This document shows positions 1-8,610 of a stretch of 20,724 nucleotides of DNA, in pieces. This stretch comes from Bryobacterales bacterium. Lineage in GTDB: Bacteria > Acidobacteriota > Terriglobia > Bryobacterales > Bryobacteraceae. The stretch spans positions 1 to 20,724 of the forward strand of contig PLMF01000151.1 of NCBI GenBank assembly GCA_003142355.1, given 5' to 3'. Positions within the stretch are counted from its first letter, which is position 1, and each line of letters opens with the position of its first letter. The notes under the pieces are model-generated. The model was not told where the DNA came from, ran no database searches, and was given only the letters and a program-made list of their open reading frames with translations. The position numbers and the translations under genes are program-made.

Positions 1-1
1 T

Positions 2-322
2 CTGGACATTATGAAAATCGATGTCGAGGGAGCCGAACTGCGGCTGCTTCGAGGCGCGGTTGAAACGCTGCGGAAATATCGGCCGGTTCTGCTTTTCGAG
101 GTCTCCGAAGGTTCCTTGAAGCACCAAGGCGGCAGTCCCCGGGAATTGCTGGCCTTTCTGCACACCGAGAACTACCTCATTCACGCATTCGACCGGGTGA
201 CGGGATTGCCTGTGCCCGCTGCGCCGGGGGTCTTCGCGGAGAACATGATTGGATATCCAGTGGAGAAACCGATGCCTGCGAGCTCGCGCTGGTCATGGCC
301 AACCCAATCCCTGTCACAGTGA
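2..322 (+). CDS. FkbM-family methyltransferase, C-terminal fragment (5' end outside window)
   Basis: This is the last 106 codons of a SAM-dependent FkbM-type methyltransferase, a family that O-methylates sugars or other hydroxyls. The reading frame is open to the left edge, so the true start lies upstream; the ATG at 11 is internal. The visible hallmark is the sequence LDIMKIDVEGAE at the very start of the fragment, followed by the family's 'RPVLLFEVSE' strand. The last residues (after about codon 95) are encoded by a 52-bp sequence that recurs near 15214, so the natural C-terminus may have been replaced by repeat DNA. The downstream neighbour is a membrane glycosyltransferase-like gene in the same direction. 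The family call is firm; the substrate cannot be told. Confidence 0.85.
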   Translation: MDIMKIDVEGAELRLLRGAVETLRKYRPVLLFEVSEGSLKHQGGSPRELLAFLHTENYLIHAFDRVTGLPVPAAPGVFAENMIGYPVEKPMPASSRWSWPTQSLSQ

Positions 323-343
323 AGCCAAGACGCAGTTCAGTGG
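292..343 (+). repeat. 52-bp dispersed repeat, copy 1
   Basis: This 52-bp segment aligns without gaps to 15214-15265, with about 42 of 52 positions identical by eye. The first 19 bases (GTCATGGCCAACCCAATCC) are exact. Copy 1 spans the stop codon of the FkbM fragment and supplies its last residues. Copy 2 lies in a region full of gene fragments. The element could be the end of a decayed mobile element or a shared 3' flank of an ancestral duplication. Its nature is unknown. Confidence 0.6.
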
Positions 344-383
344 CCTGGGCGTATTTTTCGTGGGACTCGCAAACAAGTAGACA

Positions 384-402
384 CCGGTGGCAAGGCCACC
401 GG
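384..402 (+). other. Short perfect hairpin between genes
   Basis: CCGGTGGC and GCCACCGG form an 8-bp perfect stem around a 3-nt AAG loop, in the 118-bp gap between the FkbM fragment and the membrane protein. No T-run follows, so it is not a canonical rho-independent terminator. It might still pause polymerase or stabilise the upstream mRNA end. The rest of the gap shows no promoter I can support. Confidence 0.4.
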
Positions 403-440
403 CGCCACGGTGCCCGGCCAGCCCAAGTTACAATTGAGAA

Positions 441-2387
441 TTGCCACGATCGCGCGTCCGCCGAAAACCACGTCCGCCGGCCGTCAAGCGAGCCGCCGCC
501 CCTGCCGGGCCGTCCGCGTGGCGGCGGGTCGCCCTGCGCATCGGTGAGGCGCGGCATTACCGTCCGAAACTCCCGGATTTCCGGGGGCCGGCCAGCCGCG
601 CCCTCAGCCTGCTCATCGGGCGCCCGGCCGCTGTCTTGTGGCGGCGAGCCGCTCCCCACATCCGTAAGGCGCGGCATTACCGGCTGCAACCGGTTTTCCT
701 TCCCGTCATCGAATGCGCCTCGGATCATGTCAGGCGTTACTGGTATCTGCCTTTGCTTGTGGCAGTGCTTGTAGCCGGCGCCTACATCAGCCTCGTGGTA
801 GGGATCGACAACACAAATCTGGGCACCTCAAACGGGCTTTGGAAAGCGCCGGTTGTTTTTGCCTGGGGCCACGGAGCCACCGCCCCGCTCGATACCGGCG
901 GGATCCTCTTCGCGGACGCGTATGGCCATCTCGCGCGGTTGATCCCGGATTCCCTCCTCCGGTATGGAACGCCCGCTCCCGATGTTACATTCCGCAAGAT
1001 GGCAATACTCAACGCCATCTTCGGGGGGCTGGCTTCCGGACTGGTCTTCCTGCTCGCCTTACGGTTCACCGGTTCGCTTTTCGCCGCGGCGGCCATCTCT
1101 CTCATGCATGCCGGGGCGGGTTTCGTCCTGTTGAACAGCATCAATTCGGAAGACATCATCCCGGCGTACGTTTGTTTTCTGGGCGCCACCGTGTGTTTTT
1201 TTGAGTTTCTCCATTTCGGCGGCCTGCGGTTGTTCGCCGTGAGCGCCTTCCTGCTGGCCCTCGCCACGCTGTTCCATTGGACCGTGATGGCGCCCGCGCT
1301 AGCCGCATTTGGAGCGGTATTCGCTCTTCTCTTACTGAAGCGCAAGAGGTACTTCTGGGCGGGCGCGGCATGGCTATTTCTGTTTCTCGTATTGCTGAAG
1401 GTGCTGGTTTTCCTCGCGCTCCCAAGGCTCCACATTTCGGTCTGGACGGTGCTTTATCCCACCAAAGCGAACGCCGGAGGGTGGGTAGGGCTGTTCGGAG
1501 AAAAAGCCTGGTATTTCTTGGCCGGGATCGGCAATTATTTCTCCGGCGCTAGCAATATTGGCAATTACAGAGCCGCCTTTGCGAGCAAGTCGATCTTCCA
1601 CTCGATGCTGTTGTCCTGGGCCGTCTTATCCGCGGCGCTGGCGTCGTGTTTCCTGGCGATCGTCCGGCGGCCGGGGAAGTCGGGCCGTGAGCTGCTGGCC
1701 GTCTTCGCGATCGCGCTCTTTGTAGTGGGAGAGGCAGGCGCAGTTTACTCGCAACCCTCAGACCCGCAGATGCAAATCGAACCGATGTTTGCTATAGTGC
1801 CCGGCGCCATTCTGCTGGCTCGCCGGCGAACCGGCGCTACCGGACTGTTCTGGCAACGGTCGATTGTAGGCACGCTGGCGGTGGCCGCAATTGCAAACGG
1901 CGCCTGGAACGTTCACCTGATGAGAGCGGACAGCGGTCAAGACAGCAAAGCGGTTGCCGCCATTGAAGAAATGAATCGCCTGTTTCCGAAGGACCGGACC
2001 ATGATTGTGTTCCAGGGCTTCGAAGGGTGGGTGACGTGGCAGTACGAGCTGCTGTGGCAGGATCATTTCGACGAATACCTGCAGCGAACTGTCGACCTGG
2101 CACGGCCCTTCACCATGAATCGCGGGATCGGCGGGCCGACTGCGGCAGCCATGGTCACTAAACACATCGACGCGGCATTCGCCAAGGGGCTTCGCGTTGT
2201 GGCGGCGTCGTTTTGGACAATGCCGCCCGAAGAGGAGGTGGGATCTTTCACTACAGTCACTCACGAAGCCGACGCGCGGCTTTACGTGTCTATACTGAAA
2301 AAGGAGTATCGAATTGGTAAACAGTGGGATACCAAACTCGGGCCGTTTGTGGAGCTCCTGCCGGCGAAGCCGCCCTCGCAGCCTTGA
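441..2387 (+). CDS. Polytopic GT-C-like membrane glycosyltransferase, 648 aa
   Basis: This is an integral membrane protein. About ten hydrophobic segments run from roughly residue 100 to 490, followed by a soluble C-terminal part of about 150 residues. The topology, and an acidic first-loop motif (GILFADAYGHL near residue 153), resemble GT-C glycosyltransferases that use polyprenyl-phosphate sugars on the periplasmic side; no family-specific motif proves it. The start is uncertain: 441 is a TTG with a poor ribosome site, there is no in-frame ATG before the membrane region, and TTG at 636 is an alternative. The Arg-rich N-terminus contains a 40-residue duplication. A GtrB-type enzyme follows 66 nt downstream, which fits a donor-maker/transferase pair. 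It could alternatively be a flippase-like or uncharacterised membrane protein. Confidence 0.75.
   Translation: MPRSRVRRKPRPPAVKRAAAPAGPSAWRRVALRIGEARHYRPKLPDFRGPASRALSLLIGRPAAVLWRRAAPHIRKARHYRLQPVFLPVIECASDHVRRYWYLPLLVAVLVAGAYISLVVGIDNTNLGTSNGLWKAPVVFAWGHGATAPLDTGGILFADAYGHLARLIPDSLLRYGTPAPDVTFRKMAILNAIFGGLASGLVFLLALRFTGSLFAAAAISLMHAGAGFVLLNSINSEDIIPAYVCFLGATVCFFEFLHFGGLRLFAVSAFLLALATLFHWTVMAPALAAFGAVFALLLLKRKRYFWAGAAWLFLFLVLLKVLVFLALPRLHISVWTVLYPTKANAGGWVGLFGEKAWYFLAGIGNYFSGASNIGNYRAAFASKSIFHSMLLSWAVLSAALASCFLAIVRRPGKSGRELLAVFAIALFVVGEAGAVYSQPSDPQMQIEPMFAIVPGAILLARRRTGATGLFWQRSIVGTLAVAAIANGAWNVHLMRADSGQDSKAVAAIEEMNRLFPKDRTMIVFQGFEGWVTWQYELLWQDHFDEYLQRTVDLARPFTMNRGIGGPTAAAMVTKHIDAAFAKGLRVVAASFWTMPPEEEVGSFTTVTHEADARLYVSILKKEYRIGKQWDTKLGPFVELLPAKPPSQP
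519..682 (+). repeat. Imperfect 120-bp-period tandem duplication in the 5' end of the membrane gene
   Basis: The segments 519-562 and 639-682 are related and lie exactly 120 bp (40 codons) apart. Both end in the identical 16-mer AGGCGCGGCATTACCG (547-562 and 667-682). In protein terms, WRRVALRIGEARHYR at W27 is repeated as WRRAAPHIRKARHYR at W67. The period is a multiple of three, so the reading frame is kept. The duplicated part is basic and lies before the first membrane segment. Confidence 0.7.
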
Positions 2388-2453
2388 TGCCGCGCTTGAC
2401 AAGCATGCCCCTATACTGGTTCTTTATTGGAAGCAGGGGAGTATGCAGCGGTG

Positions 2454-3488
2454 ATGAACGGCGCGGAACCCGCAACTCAGCATCTTCTGCAGCCTCGTCC
2501 CCAGCCGGCCAAACTCTCGATCGTCATCCCGATGTACAACGAGGAGGCTGCAGCGCCGCACCTCCGCTCCGCCATTCAGGCGTTCGGGCGCACCCTTCCG
2601 AACGCCCTGGAGCTCGTGCTGGTGAACGATGGCAGCACGGACCGGACCCTGGAGTATTTAGCGGAATGGGCTGCCAGCGACGCAGCCGTCAAGGTTCTGC
2701 ATCTATCGCGGAACTTCGGGCACCAGATCGCGACCACCGCCGGTCTGGATCACGCCACCGGCGACGCAATTGTCATTATGGACGCCGACCTGCAAGACCC
2801 TCTTTCCGTAATCCACCAGATGATCGGCCGCTACCGCGAAGGCTATGACGTGGTCTATGGACAGCGCATATCGCGCGCGGGGGAGTCGGCCTATAAGCGC
2901 TTTACAGCATGGGCTTTCTATCGAATTATGCGCGCTATGGTCTACCACCGCCTGCCTGCCGACGCCGGCGATTTCCGCCTGATCTCCAGGGATTGCCTCG
3001 ACGCCGTGGCACAGATGCGAGAGACACACCGATTTTTGCGCGGCATGGTGGCCTGGGTAGGCTTTCCGCAAATTGCCGTCCGATACGAGCGCCAACCGCG
3101 CGTTGCAGGCTCCACGAAGTACTCGTTACATAAAATGTTGGCATTCTCATGGACTGCGGCAACCTCGTTTTCAACTCTGCCACTGCGTCTCAGTATGATT
3201 CTGGGTGCGCTCATCGGACTGCTTGGACTCGAAGAGGGAACACGCGCGCTACTGGTTCACTTCCTGGGCGGGTACACCGTGCCGGGGTGGACGTCCTTAG
3301 CGGTAGTCGTGTCTCTGATAGGAAGCGCGATGCTCATGAGCATTGGGGTCTTAGGCGAATACGTGGCTAAGCTCTACGAACAGGCCAAAGGACGGCCTTT
3401 GTACATCGTGGCGCGAACCTTCAATGCAGATGCCGGGGTACTTCCGAAGTCTGAGCCCTCGAACATAGCGCCGGTCCACTTACCGTGA
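2454..3488 (+). CDS. GtrB/ArnC-type polyprenyl-phosphate glycosyltransferase (GT2), 344 aa
   Basis: This is a GT2 enzyme of the dolichyl-phosphate-mannose synthase/GtrB type, which transfers a sugar from a nucleotide donor to polyprenyl phosphate at the cytoplasmic membrane face. Visible motifs are SIVIPMYNEE (22-31), LVNDGSTD (56-63), the metal-binding DADLQDP (110-116) and FLRGMVAWVGF (194-204). Two C-terminal membrane helices lie near 242-262 and 280-303, followed by the typical LGEYVAKLYEQ. ATG 2454 was chosen because AGGGGAG lies 12 nt upstream; TTG 2427 and GTG 2451 are also in frame. Its stop overlaps the ATG of the following methyltransferase pseudogene by one base (TGATG). It probably supplies a lipid-linked sugar to the preceding membrane protein. 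Confidence 0.92.
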   Translation: MNGAEPATQHLLQPRPQPAKLSIVIPMYNEEAAAPHLRSAIQAFGRTLPNALELVLVNDGSTDRTLEYLAEWAASDAAVKVLHLSRNFGHQIATTAGLDHATGDAIVIMDADLQDPLSVIHQMIGRYREGYDVVYGQRISRAGESAYKRFTAWAFYRIMRAMVYHRLPADAGDFRLISRDCLDAVAQMRETHRFLRGMVAWVGFPQIAVRYERQPRVAGSTKYSLHKMLAFSWTAATSFSTLPLRLSMILGALIGLLGLEEGTRALLVHFLGGYTVPGWTSLAVVVSLIGSAMLMSIGVLGEYVAKLYEQAKGRPLYIVARTFNADAGVLPKSEPSNIAPVHLP

Positions 3489-3944
3489 TGGAACAGCCGC
3501 GATTCGACGCATGATCGTCCTCTTATGAGGAGTTGCTCAAAGACCCCATCCGGGATCGCTTCTTTGGAGAGGAGTCCCTGTTCTTCCACCGCCGAAAATG
3601 CGACCTGATTCGAAAGTTCTTTCGTCGGTGTAAAATCGATACGGCCGGGCTGCACTATCCTGATGTGGGCTGCGGCCGCGGCCAGTTGCTCAGCCTGCTC
3701 AGAACCGACTTCGCACATGTCGCCGGTTGCGACGGCCCGGGAGGTGCGAGCTTTGGCTGGCGAAGCAGGGCTCCGCGCGATCGCGCAACAGTATTTCCTC
3801 TATTTTCCTCGAGGTGCCTGTCGCTATTTGGGGGCGGCGGTGGAACTCCTCCCCGGCAAGCTGCCGTTGGGTGGTCAGTATGCGGTATTCAGCGAAAGAC
3901 CCGCCGCGGTTGCTGGCTTCGCGTGGCAGCCACGTCGCCAATGA
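3488..3944 (+). pseudogene. Class I SAM methyltransferase, inactivated by nonsense codon plus internal deletion
   Basis: The original start is still visible: ATG 3488 overlaps the upstream TGA stop by one base. The frame reads MEQPRFDA, then TGA at 3512 where a Trp codon is expected, then SSSYEELLKDPIRDRF and onward. Motif I (DVGCGRGQLLSLL) follows at about 3662-3700, then VAGCDGP. Near 3735 the similarity jumps to another frame that encodes a methyltransferase C-terminus (REVRALAGEAGL through LPLGGQYAVFSERPA) and ends at TGA 3944. The middle of the catalytic domain is missing and the two halves are out of frame. The remaining 457 bp compares with roughly 700 bp for an intact member. A recoded TGA could not rescue it because of the deletion. 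Confidence 0.8.
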
Positions 3945-4122
3945 AAGATCGAGGCCGGTCCACTTCGGCCGCAGCCGATTCTTCGTCATCCGCCTCTGAC
4001 GCTCAAAGCCGCAGATCTGGCTCCTCGCGAACGGATACGTTACCATTGGCGTTGGGGTTCTTCAACGCATGGCGGCAGGGACAGGGAAGTTGACAATGGA
4101 ACCCCGGGGGAACGGTTGAGAC

Positions 4123-5580
4123 ATGGATACTCCACGCGTAAACTGTAGTCCGCCGATGACCAGGCACCTTGTCGACAGCGGGGTCTTCCGGGGGAAGCAT
4201 TTCTGCCTGGTGGATGTGGGGGCGAGCGGCGGAATCGGCGGGTGTTGGAACGTCTTCGGAGAGCATCTGCGCGGGTACGGCTTCGATGGTCTGATCAAGG
4301 AGGTCGAGCGGTTGAACGCCGCTGTGGGTGGGCGTGACCGGCGCTACTATCCGTACCTGGTTGGAGACAAGGGTTACCACAAGCCTGAGGGTGTTCCAGA
4401 CACGCAACCATTCCAACGCACCAGCGCAGCGCGAGCGATGGAGATCCAACACTGCAACTACGCCGAAACTTACTTTGACGGAACCGGTGCGGGCGTATAC
4501 GCAACCGAAATGATTGAACTGGACCAGTTCTTCCTGCGGGACCACCCGGAGGATGTCGATTTCATCAAAGTCGACACAGACGGCTCCGATTACCAGGTGC
4601 TGTGCGGGGCGAAGGAGTTGCTGTCCACCCGGCAAGTGCTCGGCGTGGGGGTGGAAAGCCAATTCCACGGGTTAGTCCACGACGAATCAAACACGTTTCG
4701 GAACATCGACCGTTTGTTGACGGGGTTGGGATTCTCCCTTTTTGATTTCGAGATCTACCGGTACAGCCGTGCGGTGCTGCCGAGACCCTTCGTCTCCCAT
4801 CTCCCGGCACAGACCATCGGTGGCCAAGTGCTCTTTGGCGATGCGTTATACCTCCGGGACGCGGGTAAGGAAGGCTATGAGAACGACTGGGCAACGGCAT
4901 TTGCACCGGACAAGATCGTAAAACTGGCCTGTCTTTTCGAGATTTTTGGGCTGGAGGACTGCGCGGCCGAACTCCTGCTGAGGTTTCGGACGCAGATTGC
5001 CTCTTTGTTAGACGTAGACAGGTGCCTCGACATCCTTACACCGCCGGTAAATGGCCAGAAGCTTTCCTACCAGCGGTACCTCGAGCACTTTGAGCGAAAT
5101 CCCACCTCATTTGAGAGTGGCGCGGCGGGGCTCATCCTGGAGACTTCGTGCCAGGAGTTCCAGGAGATTCCTGGGGCCATGCCGCTGGCAAGTGTACGGC
5201 TTGCGGACGAGCGAGCGCATGTCGACTTCACGGACGGCGTGGTTGGCGTGACAACACCACCGGACGCCTGGTCTTACGCAGCACTTCTCCCATTCGCTGA
5301 GGAGACTGCGATGAGACTCACCGGCAGTTCGGCAATTCCGGCAGCCGTGGAGGTGGACCTGACCATCGCCGCCGGTGAGGTCGGTGTGTGTGTGGTCCAT
5401 CGGGACTTCAAGCAGATCTCGGGAGAGCGTCTGGTGAGAGCGGAAAGCGGGCCTCGACAGATTAGGCTTTTCATACCTGATATTCGGGAGCGCATCGGCC
5501 TGATGTGCCGCAATGGCCAATCGGACGATACCGTTTCGAGCGTGCGCATATCGCGCGCGGCGCTGCTGCTGCCGAGATGA
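4123..5580 (+). CDS. FkbM-family methyltransferase with C-terminal beta-rich extension, 485 aa
   Basis: This is a SAM-dependent methyltransferase of the FkbM type, likely O-methylating a glycan sugar in the cytoplasm. Motif I is LVDVGASGGIGG (29-40) and the family's second hallmark is DFIKVDTDGSDYQVL (146-160). The catalytic part ends around residue 250. The rest is unusual: a linking region, then about 90 residues (395-485) predicted by pattern to be beta strands, ending RIGLMCRNGQ and SSVRISRAALL. This resembles the accessory modules of the glycosyltransferases downstream in the window. ATG 4123 has only a weak upstream GGGGGA. The preceding 178 bp (3945-4122) holds no gene I can support. 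The ABC permease follows directly, so this gene probably belongs to the same operon. Confidence 0.88.
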   Translation: MDTPRVNCSPPMTRHLVDSGVFRGKHFCLVDVGASGGIGGCWNVFGEHLRGYGFDGLIKEVERLNAAVGGRDRRYYPYLVGDKGYHKPEGVPDTQPFQRTSAARAMEIQHCNYAETYFDGTGAGVYATEMIELDQFFLRDHPEDVDFIKVDTDGSDYQVLCGAKELLSTRQVLGVGVESQFHGLVHDESNTFRNIDRLLTGLGFSLFDFEIYRYSRAVLPRPFVSHLPAQTIGGQVLFGDALYLRDAGKEGYENDWATAFAPDKIVKLACLFEIFGLEDCAAELLLRFRTQIASLLDVDRCLDILTPPVNGQKLSYQRYLEHFERNPTSFESGAAGLILETSCQEFQEIPGAMPLASVRLADERAHVDFTDGVVGVTTPPDAWSYAALLPFAEETAMRLTGSSAIPAAVEVDLTIAAGEVGVCVVHRDFKQISGERLVRAESGPRQIRLFIPDIRERIGLMCRNGQSDDTVSSVRISRAALLLPR

Positions 5581-5706
5581 TTGGGGCCAAGCTCCGACAA
5601 GCCCGACCGGTGGCTCATGGGCGCTCGCGCCACGCTGGGTGGCGGCGGGGAACCAAACCCGTTTGACGGTTGCGTTACAATCGTCGGGAGCCCCTTCAAC
5701 ACCCCT

Positions 5707-6468
5707 ATGTGGAATGGCGACTACGGTTTTCTGTTGAGCAACCTGATCCAGAAGGATTTCAAGGTCCGGTACCGCAACATGTCCCTTGGAGTTCTCTGGT
5801 CGTTGCTGAATCCCCTGGTGACAATGGCCGCGCTGACCTTCGTTTTCACCAAAATCTTTCCCAGTCACAGGCCGCAGTTCCCCGTCTTTGTGTTGTGTGG
5901 ACTGGTCCCTTTCAATTTTTTTACTTTGGCCTGGAGCTCGGGAACCGGTTCGCTCATCGATAATGCGGCGCTCATGAAGCGTGTTCCCATTCCGAGAGAG
6001 ATCGTTCCGATTGCCGCGGTACTGGGCAATTGCGCCCATCTGTCCATCCAGATTGGATTGCTGTTGGCATTTACTCTCGGCTTCGGTAACGGCATCAATT
6101 GGCACTGGATTTGGCTGCCGGTCGTCTGGGGGCTCGAAATCGTTTTTGTTTGCGGGCTGGCGCTGATCACATCCGCCATCAACGTCTTCGTCCGGGATAC
6201 CCGTTACGTGGTGGAGTCGATCAACACGATCCTGTTCTGGCTGGTGCCTATATTTTATTCCTTCGATGACATTCCGCAGCGGTATCATGTGGTCTATCGT
6301 TTCAATCCCGTGGCCGCTCTGGTGCTGGCCTTGCGCAGCATCCTGCTGGATTCGACTGCTCCCAGGATGGTCTTGCTTCTGCAACTTGCCTCGAGCTCTC
6401 TATTCATGTTGGTGTTGGGTCTCTTTGTGTTTCGCAGGTTGAAGGAAAGGTTCTACGATTACCTGTAA
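5707..6468 (+). CDS. ABC-2 type polysaccharide export permease (Wzm-like), about 254 aa
   Basis: This is the membrane subunit of an O-antigen/polysaccharide ABC exporter that moves undecaprenyl-linked glycan to the periplasm. The family pattern is clear: [25 protein letters not shown] at the N-terminus, about six hydrophobic segments, and the late motif [18 protein letters not shown] 5707 gives a typical length and begins just before the conserved region. Alternatives in the same frame are ATG 5617 and TTG 5581, the latter directly abutting the upstream stop; the extra 42 residues are low in recognisable content. The ATPase starts 3 nt after the stop, as expected for this two-gene exporter. 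The family is certain; the start is not. Confidence 0.9.
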   Translation: MWNGDYGFLLSNLIQKDFKVRYRNMSLGVLWSLLNPLVTMAALTFVFTKIFPSHRPQFPVFVLCGLVPFNFFTLAWSSGTGSLIDNAALMKRVPIPREIVPIAAVLGNCAHLSIQIGLLLAFTLGFGNGINWHWIWLPVVWGLEIVFVCGLALITSAINVFVRDTRYVVESINTILFWLVPIFYSFDDIPQRYHVVYRFNPVAALVLALRSILLDSTAPRMVLLLQLASSSLFMLVLGLFVFRRLKERFYDYL

Positions 6469-6471
6469 GCT

Positions 6472-7197
6472 ATGGCTCTGATCGAGTTCGACCGCGTTTC
6501 CAAAATCTTCGCGCACTCTGGCGGCGCCAAACTCCTGCGGAGCCACCTGCTGGATCGATTCAAGCGGCAGAAAAGAGATATCTTCTATGCGTTGCAGGAC
6601 GTCTCCTTCCGCTTGGACCAGGGCGAAAGCATGGCCGTGATCGGGCGCAACGGAGCCGGCAAGAGTACGCTGCTCGGCCTCGCAGCCGGCCTGTGCAAGC
6701 CCTCCGAAGGCTCGGTCGCGGTGCGAGGTCGTGTGGCCGCGCTGTTGGAACTCGGCTCGGGATTCCACAGCGACCTTACCGGGCTGGAGAACGTCCGGCT
6801 GAACGCATCGTTGCTGGGGCTCAGCCGGAAGAGGACAGCCGAGGCGTTGGAGAGCATTATCGATTTCTCCGAAATCCGCGATTTCATTCACGATCCGGTT
6901 CGAACCTACTCTAGTGGAATGATCATGCGCCTGGGATTTTCGGTGGCGGTTCACGTGGACCCGGACATCCTGATCATCGATGAAGTGTTGGGGGTGGGCG
7001 ATCAGCGCTTTCAAGCCAAGTGCTTCGACAGAATCCGGCAGTTCAAGCAGGCGGGCAAGACTCTGCTGTTCGTATCCCATGGTGGAGACACAGTCCGGCA
7101 ACTCTGCGACCGCGCCATTTGGCTGGACCATGGCAAGATGCTGCTGGCAGGGACTCCGGCCCAGGTCCTTGAGGCTTATGCCGGGCCGGCCGGTTAA
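6472..7197 (+). CDS. ABC polysaccharide export ATPase (Wzt-like, short form), 241 aa
   Basis: This is the nucleotide-binding subunit partnering the upstream permease. Visible motifs are Walker [10 protein letters not shown] (58-66), signature YSSGM (146-150), Walker [13 protein letters not shown] (166-177) and the switch His in VSHGGD (203). The protein stops soon after the ATPase core, so it lacks the C-terminal carbohydrate-binding domain that some Wzt proteins use to recognise a terminal modification. That suggests export not gated by a capped chain end, as in RfbE/TagH-like short forms; this is inference. Its stop codon overlaps the stop of the convergent fucose synthase gene within TTAA at 7194-7197. 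Confidence 0.93.
   Translation: MALIEFDRVSKIFAHSGGAKLLRSHLLDRFKRQKRDIFYALQDVSFRLDQGESMAVIGRNGAGKSTLLGLAAGLCKPSEGSVAVRGRVAALLELGSGFHSDLTGLENVRLNASLLGLSRKRTAEALESIIDFSEIRDFIHDPVRTYSSGMIMRLGFSVAVHVDPDILIIDEVLGVGDQRFQAKCFDRIRQFKQAGKTLLFVSHGGDTVRQLCDRAIWLDHGKMLLAGTPAQVLEAYAGPAG
7194..7197. other. Overlapping stop codons of convergent genes (TTAA)
   Basis: The four bases TTAA contain the TAA stop of the plus-strand exporter ATPase (7195-7197) and the TAA stop of the minus-strand fucose synthase (7194-7196). There is no room between the genes for a terminator, so convergent transcripts must overlap or end inside the opposite gene. Confidence 0.9.
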
Positions 7198-8138
7198 GCG
7201 CCGGTCGCGGCCCGGTACCAGTCAATCGTGGCTTTCAGTCCCGCGTCCAGGTTGGTGTGCGCCCGGAATCCGAATTCACGCTCTGCGCGGCTGATATCGA
7301 GGCACCGGCGCGGTTGCCCGTTGGGCTTGGTCACGTCCCAGACAGTCCGGCCCGTAAATGCGGTAAGCAGCGCAATCCTGTTCGCCAAATCGCCGATCGA
7401 TATCTCTTCGCCACTCCCGATATTGACCGGATCGGCGCCATCGTACGACTCCGCGGCGGCCACTATGGCCTCGGCGGCGTCGGCCACGTATAGAAACTCG
7501 CGTGTCGGCGAGCCATCGCCCCACAAGGTGATTTCGCCGTCGCCGCGCCGGCGGGCCTCTACACATTTGCGGATCAATGCGGGGATCACGTGAGACGAAT
7601 CCGGATCGAAATTATCGCGCGGCCCATACAGGTTTACGGGCAGCAGATAAACTGCGTTCATTCCGTATTGCCGCCGGTATGCCTGACACTGCACCAGGAG
7701 GGCCTTCTTGGCGATGCCGTAGGGAGCGTTGGTTTCTTCGGGGTAGCCATCCCAGAGGGCTTGCTCGCGGAATGGCACGGACGTGAACTTAGGATAGGCG
7801 CAGATGGTGCCCAGGACAACCGTTTTTTCCACTCCATGACGGCGGCAGCCCTCAATCAACTGAATACCCATGAGGGCGTTCTCGTAGAAAAACCGTCCGG
7901 GGTTGTCCCGATTCGCGCCGATGCCGCCCACCAAAGCGGCCGCGTGAACAACCAGGTCGGGATGAAATTCGCGAAACAGCTTTTCGATATCATCCTCGCG
8001 CGTGAGGTCGAAATCTTTACGGCGGGGCGCCGCTATCCGGCTGCATCCGATTTGCCGCAGCCGCTCCACAATGTGGGAGCCAAGGAAGCCGGCGCCCCCG
8101 GTAACCAGGATGCGCTTGGATTTCAGATCGTGTTTCAT
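7194..8138 (-). CDS. fcl: GDP-L-fucose synthase, 314 aa
   Basis: This NAD(P)-dependent epimerase-reductase makes GDP-L-fucose from GDP-4-keto-6-deoxy-mannose. The nucleotide-binding GGAGFLG lies at 14-20. The catalytic set matches the family by spacing: Thr111 in GTICAYP (Ser in the E. coli enzyme), Cys113, Tyr140/Lys144 in YGIAK, and His183 in the hallmark [11 protein letters not shown]. The start at 8138 ([15 protein letters not shown]) was chosen by homology and normal length; the frame is open 52 codons further upstream, but that stretch has no family similarity and no good ribosome site. It works with the GDP-mannose dehydratase encoded upstream on the same strand, from which it is separated by 472 bp. 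Confidence 0.95.
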   Translation of the reverse strand: MKHDLKSKRILVTGGAGFLGSHIVERLRQIGCSRIAAPRRKDFDLTREDDIEKLFREFHPDLVVHAAALVGGIGANRDNPGRFFYENALMGIQLIEGCRRHGVEKTVVLGTICAYPKFTSVPFREQALWDGYPEETNAPYGIAKKALLVQCQAYRRQYGMNAVYLLPVNLYGPRDNFDPDSSHVIPALIRKCVEARRRGDGEITLWGDGSPTREFLYVADAAEAIVAAAESYDGADPVNIGSGEEISIGDLANRIALLTAFTGRTVWDVTKPNGQPRRCLDISRAEREFGFRAHTNLDAGLKATIDWYRAATGA

Positions 8139-8610
8139 GTCGTGCCGGAGATCGGCGATGGGCGGCTCAAGCCGTCCGGATGAACGTCGGATTCTCTTCC
8201 TGATCGAAACTCCGCGCCTCATGCGAGTCTGGAACCAGCCGGGCCGGTACGCTTCGCCGCACGGATCGGGCAGCACTCGCTCGGTTCTTGACAATGTTAG
8301 CAGATCCGGATTCAGCGGGGCCGCGTGCCCGGCACTGGCCGAGTTGGGTCTGTTCGCGGAGGCGCGAGGGTCTCAGCGCCCGGCTTGGATGGAGACCAGA
8401 TTCGGGTCGGGAGCGCGCTCGAGGCGGTAGGCGTGAAGCGCTTGCAGCCGGACGGTGGAACGGCCGGCGGCAGAGACGGTGTCACAGACTTTGGTGCTGG
8501 CGATTCCCCCCACCTGGTCCGGTGTCATCGCTCTCATAGTATTCCAGCCTTCGGGCGCCCCGCTTCAGCCACCGCGCTTCGGGCCGCCGGCTGGCGCCGG
8601 CTATGGCGCT
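8139..8610. other. 472-bp gap between the two fucose genes
   Basis: There is no convincing full-length gene here. The left part (8139-8294) is open in frame with the fucose synthase but looks non-coding. The part next to the dehydratase stop (about 8544-8605) is rich in short complementary GC blocks of the type CTTCGGGC/CCAGCC/CCGGCTGG and could fold, without a T-run. Between them lies a small minus-strand reading frame with coding-like codon use, listed separately. No clear promoter for the fucose synthase was found. Confidence 0.4.
8373..8537 (-). CDS. Small unrecognised reading frame, 54 aa (possible gene remnant)
   Basis: This minus-strand frame starts at ATG 8537 (or ATG 8528) and stops with TGA at 8373. 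It encodes a 54-residue peptide beginning MRAMTPDQVGGIAST and ending PNLVSIQAGR. I do not recognise it. GC-rich third positions make it look like real coding sequence, and the abrupt ends suggest either a small protein or a leftover piece of a larger gene. It lies between the dehydratase and the fucose synthase on their strand. An in-frame TGA lies ten codons upstream of the ATG. The evidence is weak. Confidence 0.25.
   Translation of the reverse strand: MRAMTPDQVGGIASTKVCDTVSAAGRSTVRLQALHAYRLERAPDPNLVSIQAGR

Noticed and set aside
384..402. Hairpin as rho-independent terminator
   Set aside because: No T-run follows on the plus strand; kept only as a hairpin.
2396..2417. TTGACA and TATACT as a promoter before the GtrB-type gene
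   Set aside because: The boxes are only about 10 bp apart, too close for a sigma70 promoter.
3512..3514. TGA as a recoded tryptophan or selenocysteine codon in the methyltransferase
   Set aside because: The gene also carries a central deletion with frame change, so simple gene decay explains the stop.
4090..4095. TTGACA as a -35 box before the FkbM methyltransferase
   Set aside because: No -10-like sequence at a suitable distance, and the start codon is only 27 nt away.
5107..6384. Long minus-strand reading frame of 425 codons
   Set aside because: Antisense shadow of the FkbM and permease genes; low-complexity Q/H/R-rich product with no recognisable motifs.
8139..8294. 52-codon N-terminal extension of the GDP-fucose synthase
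   Set aside because: No similarity to the family, no good ribosome site, and the standard length is reached from 8138.
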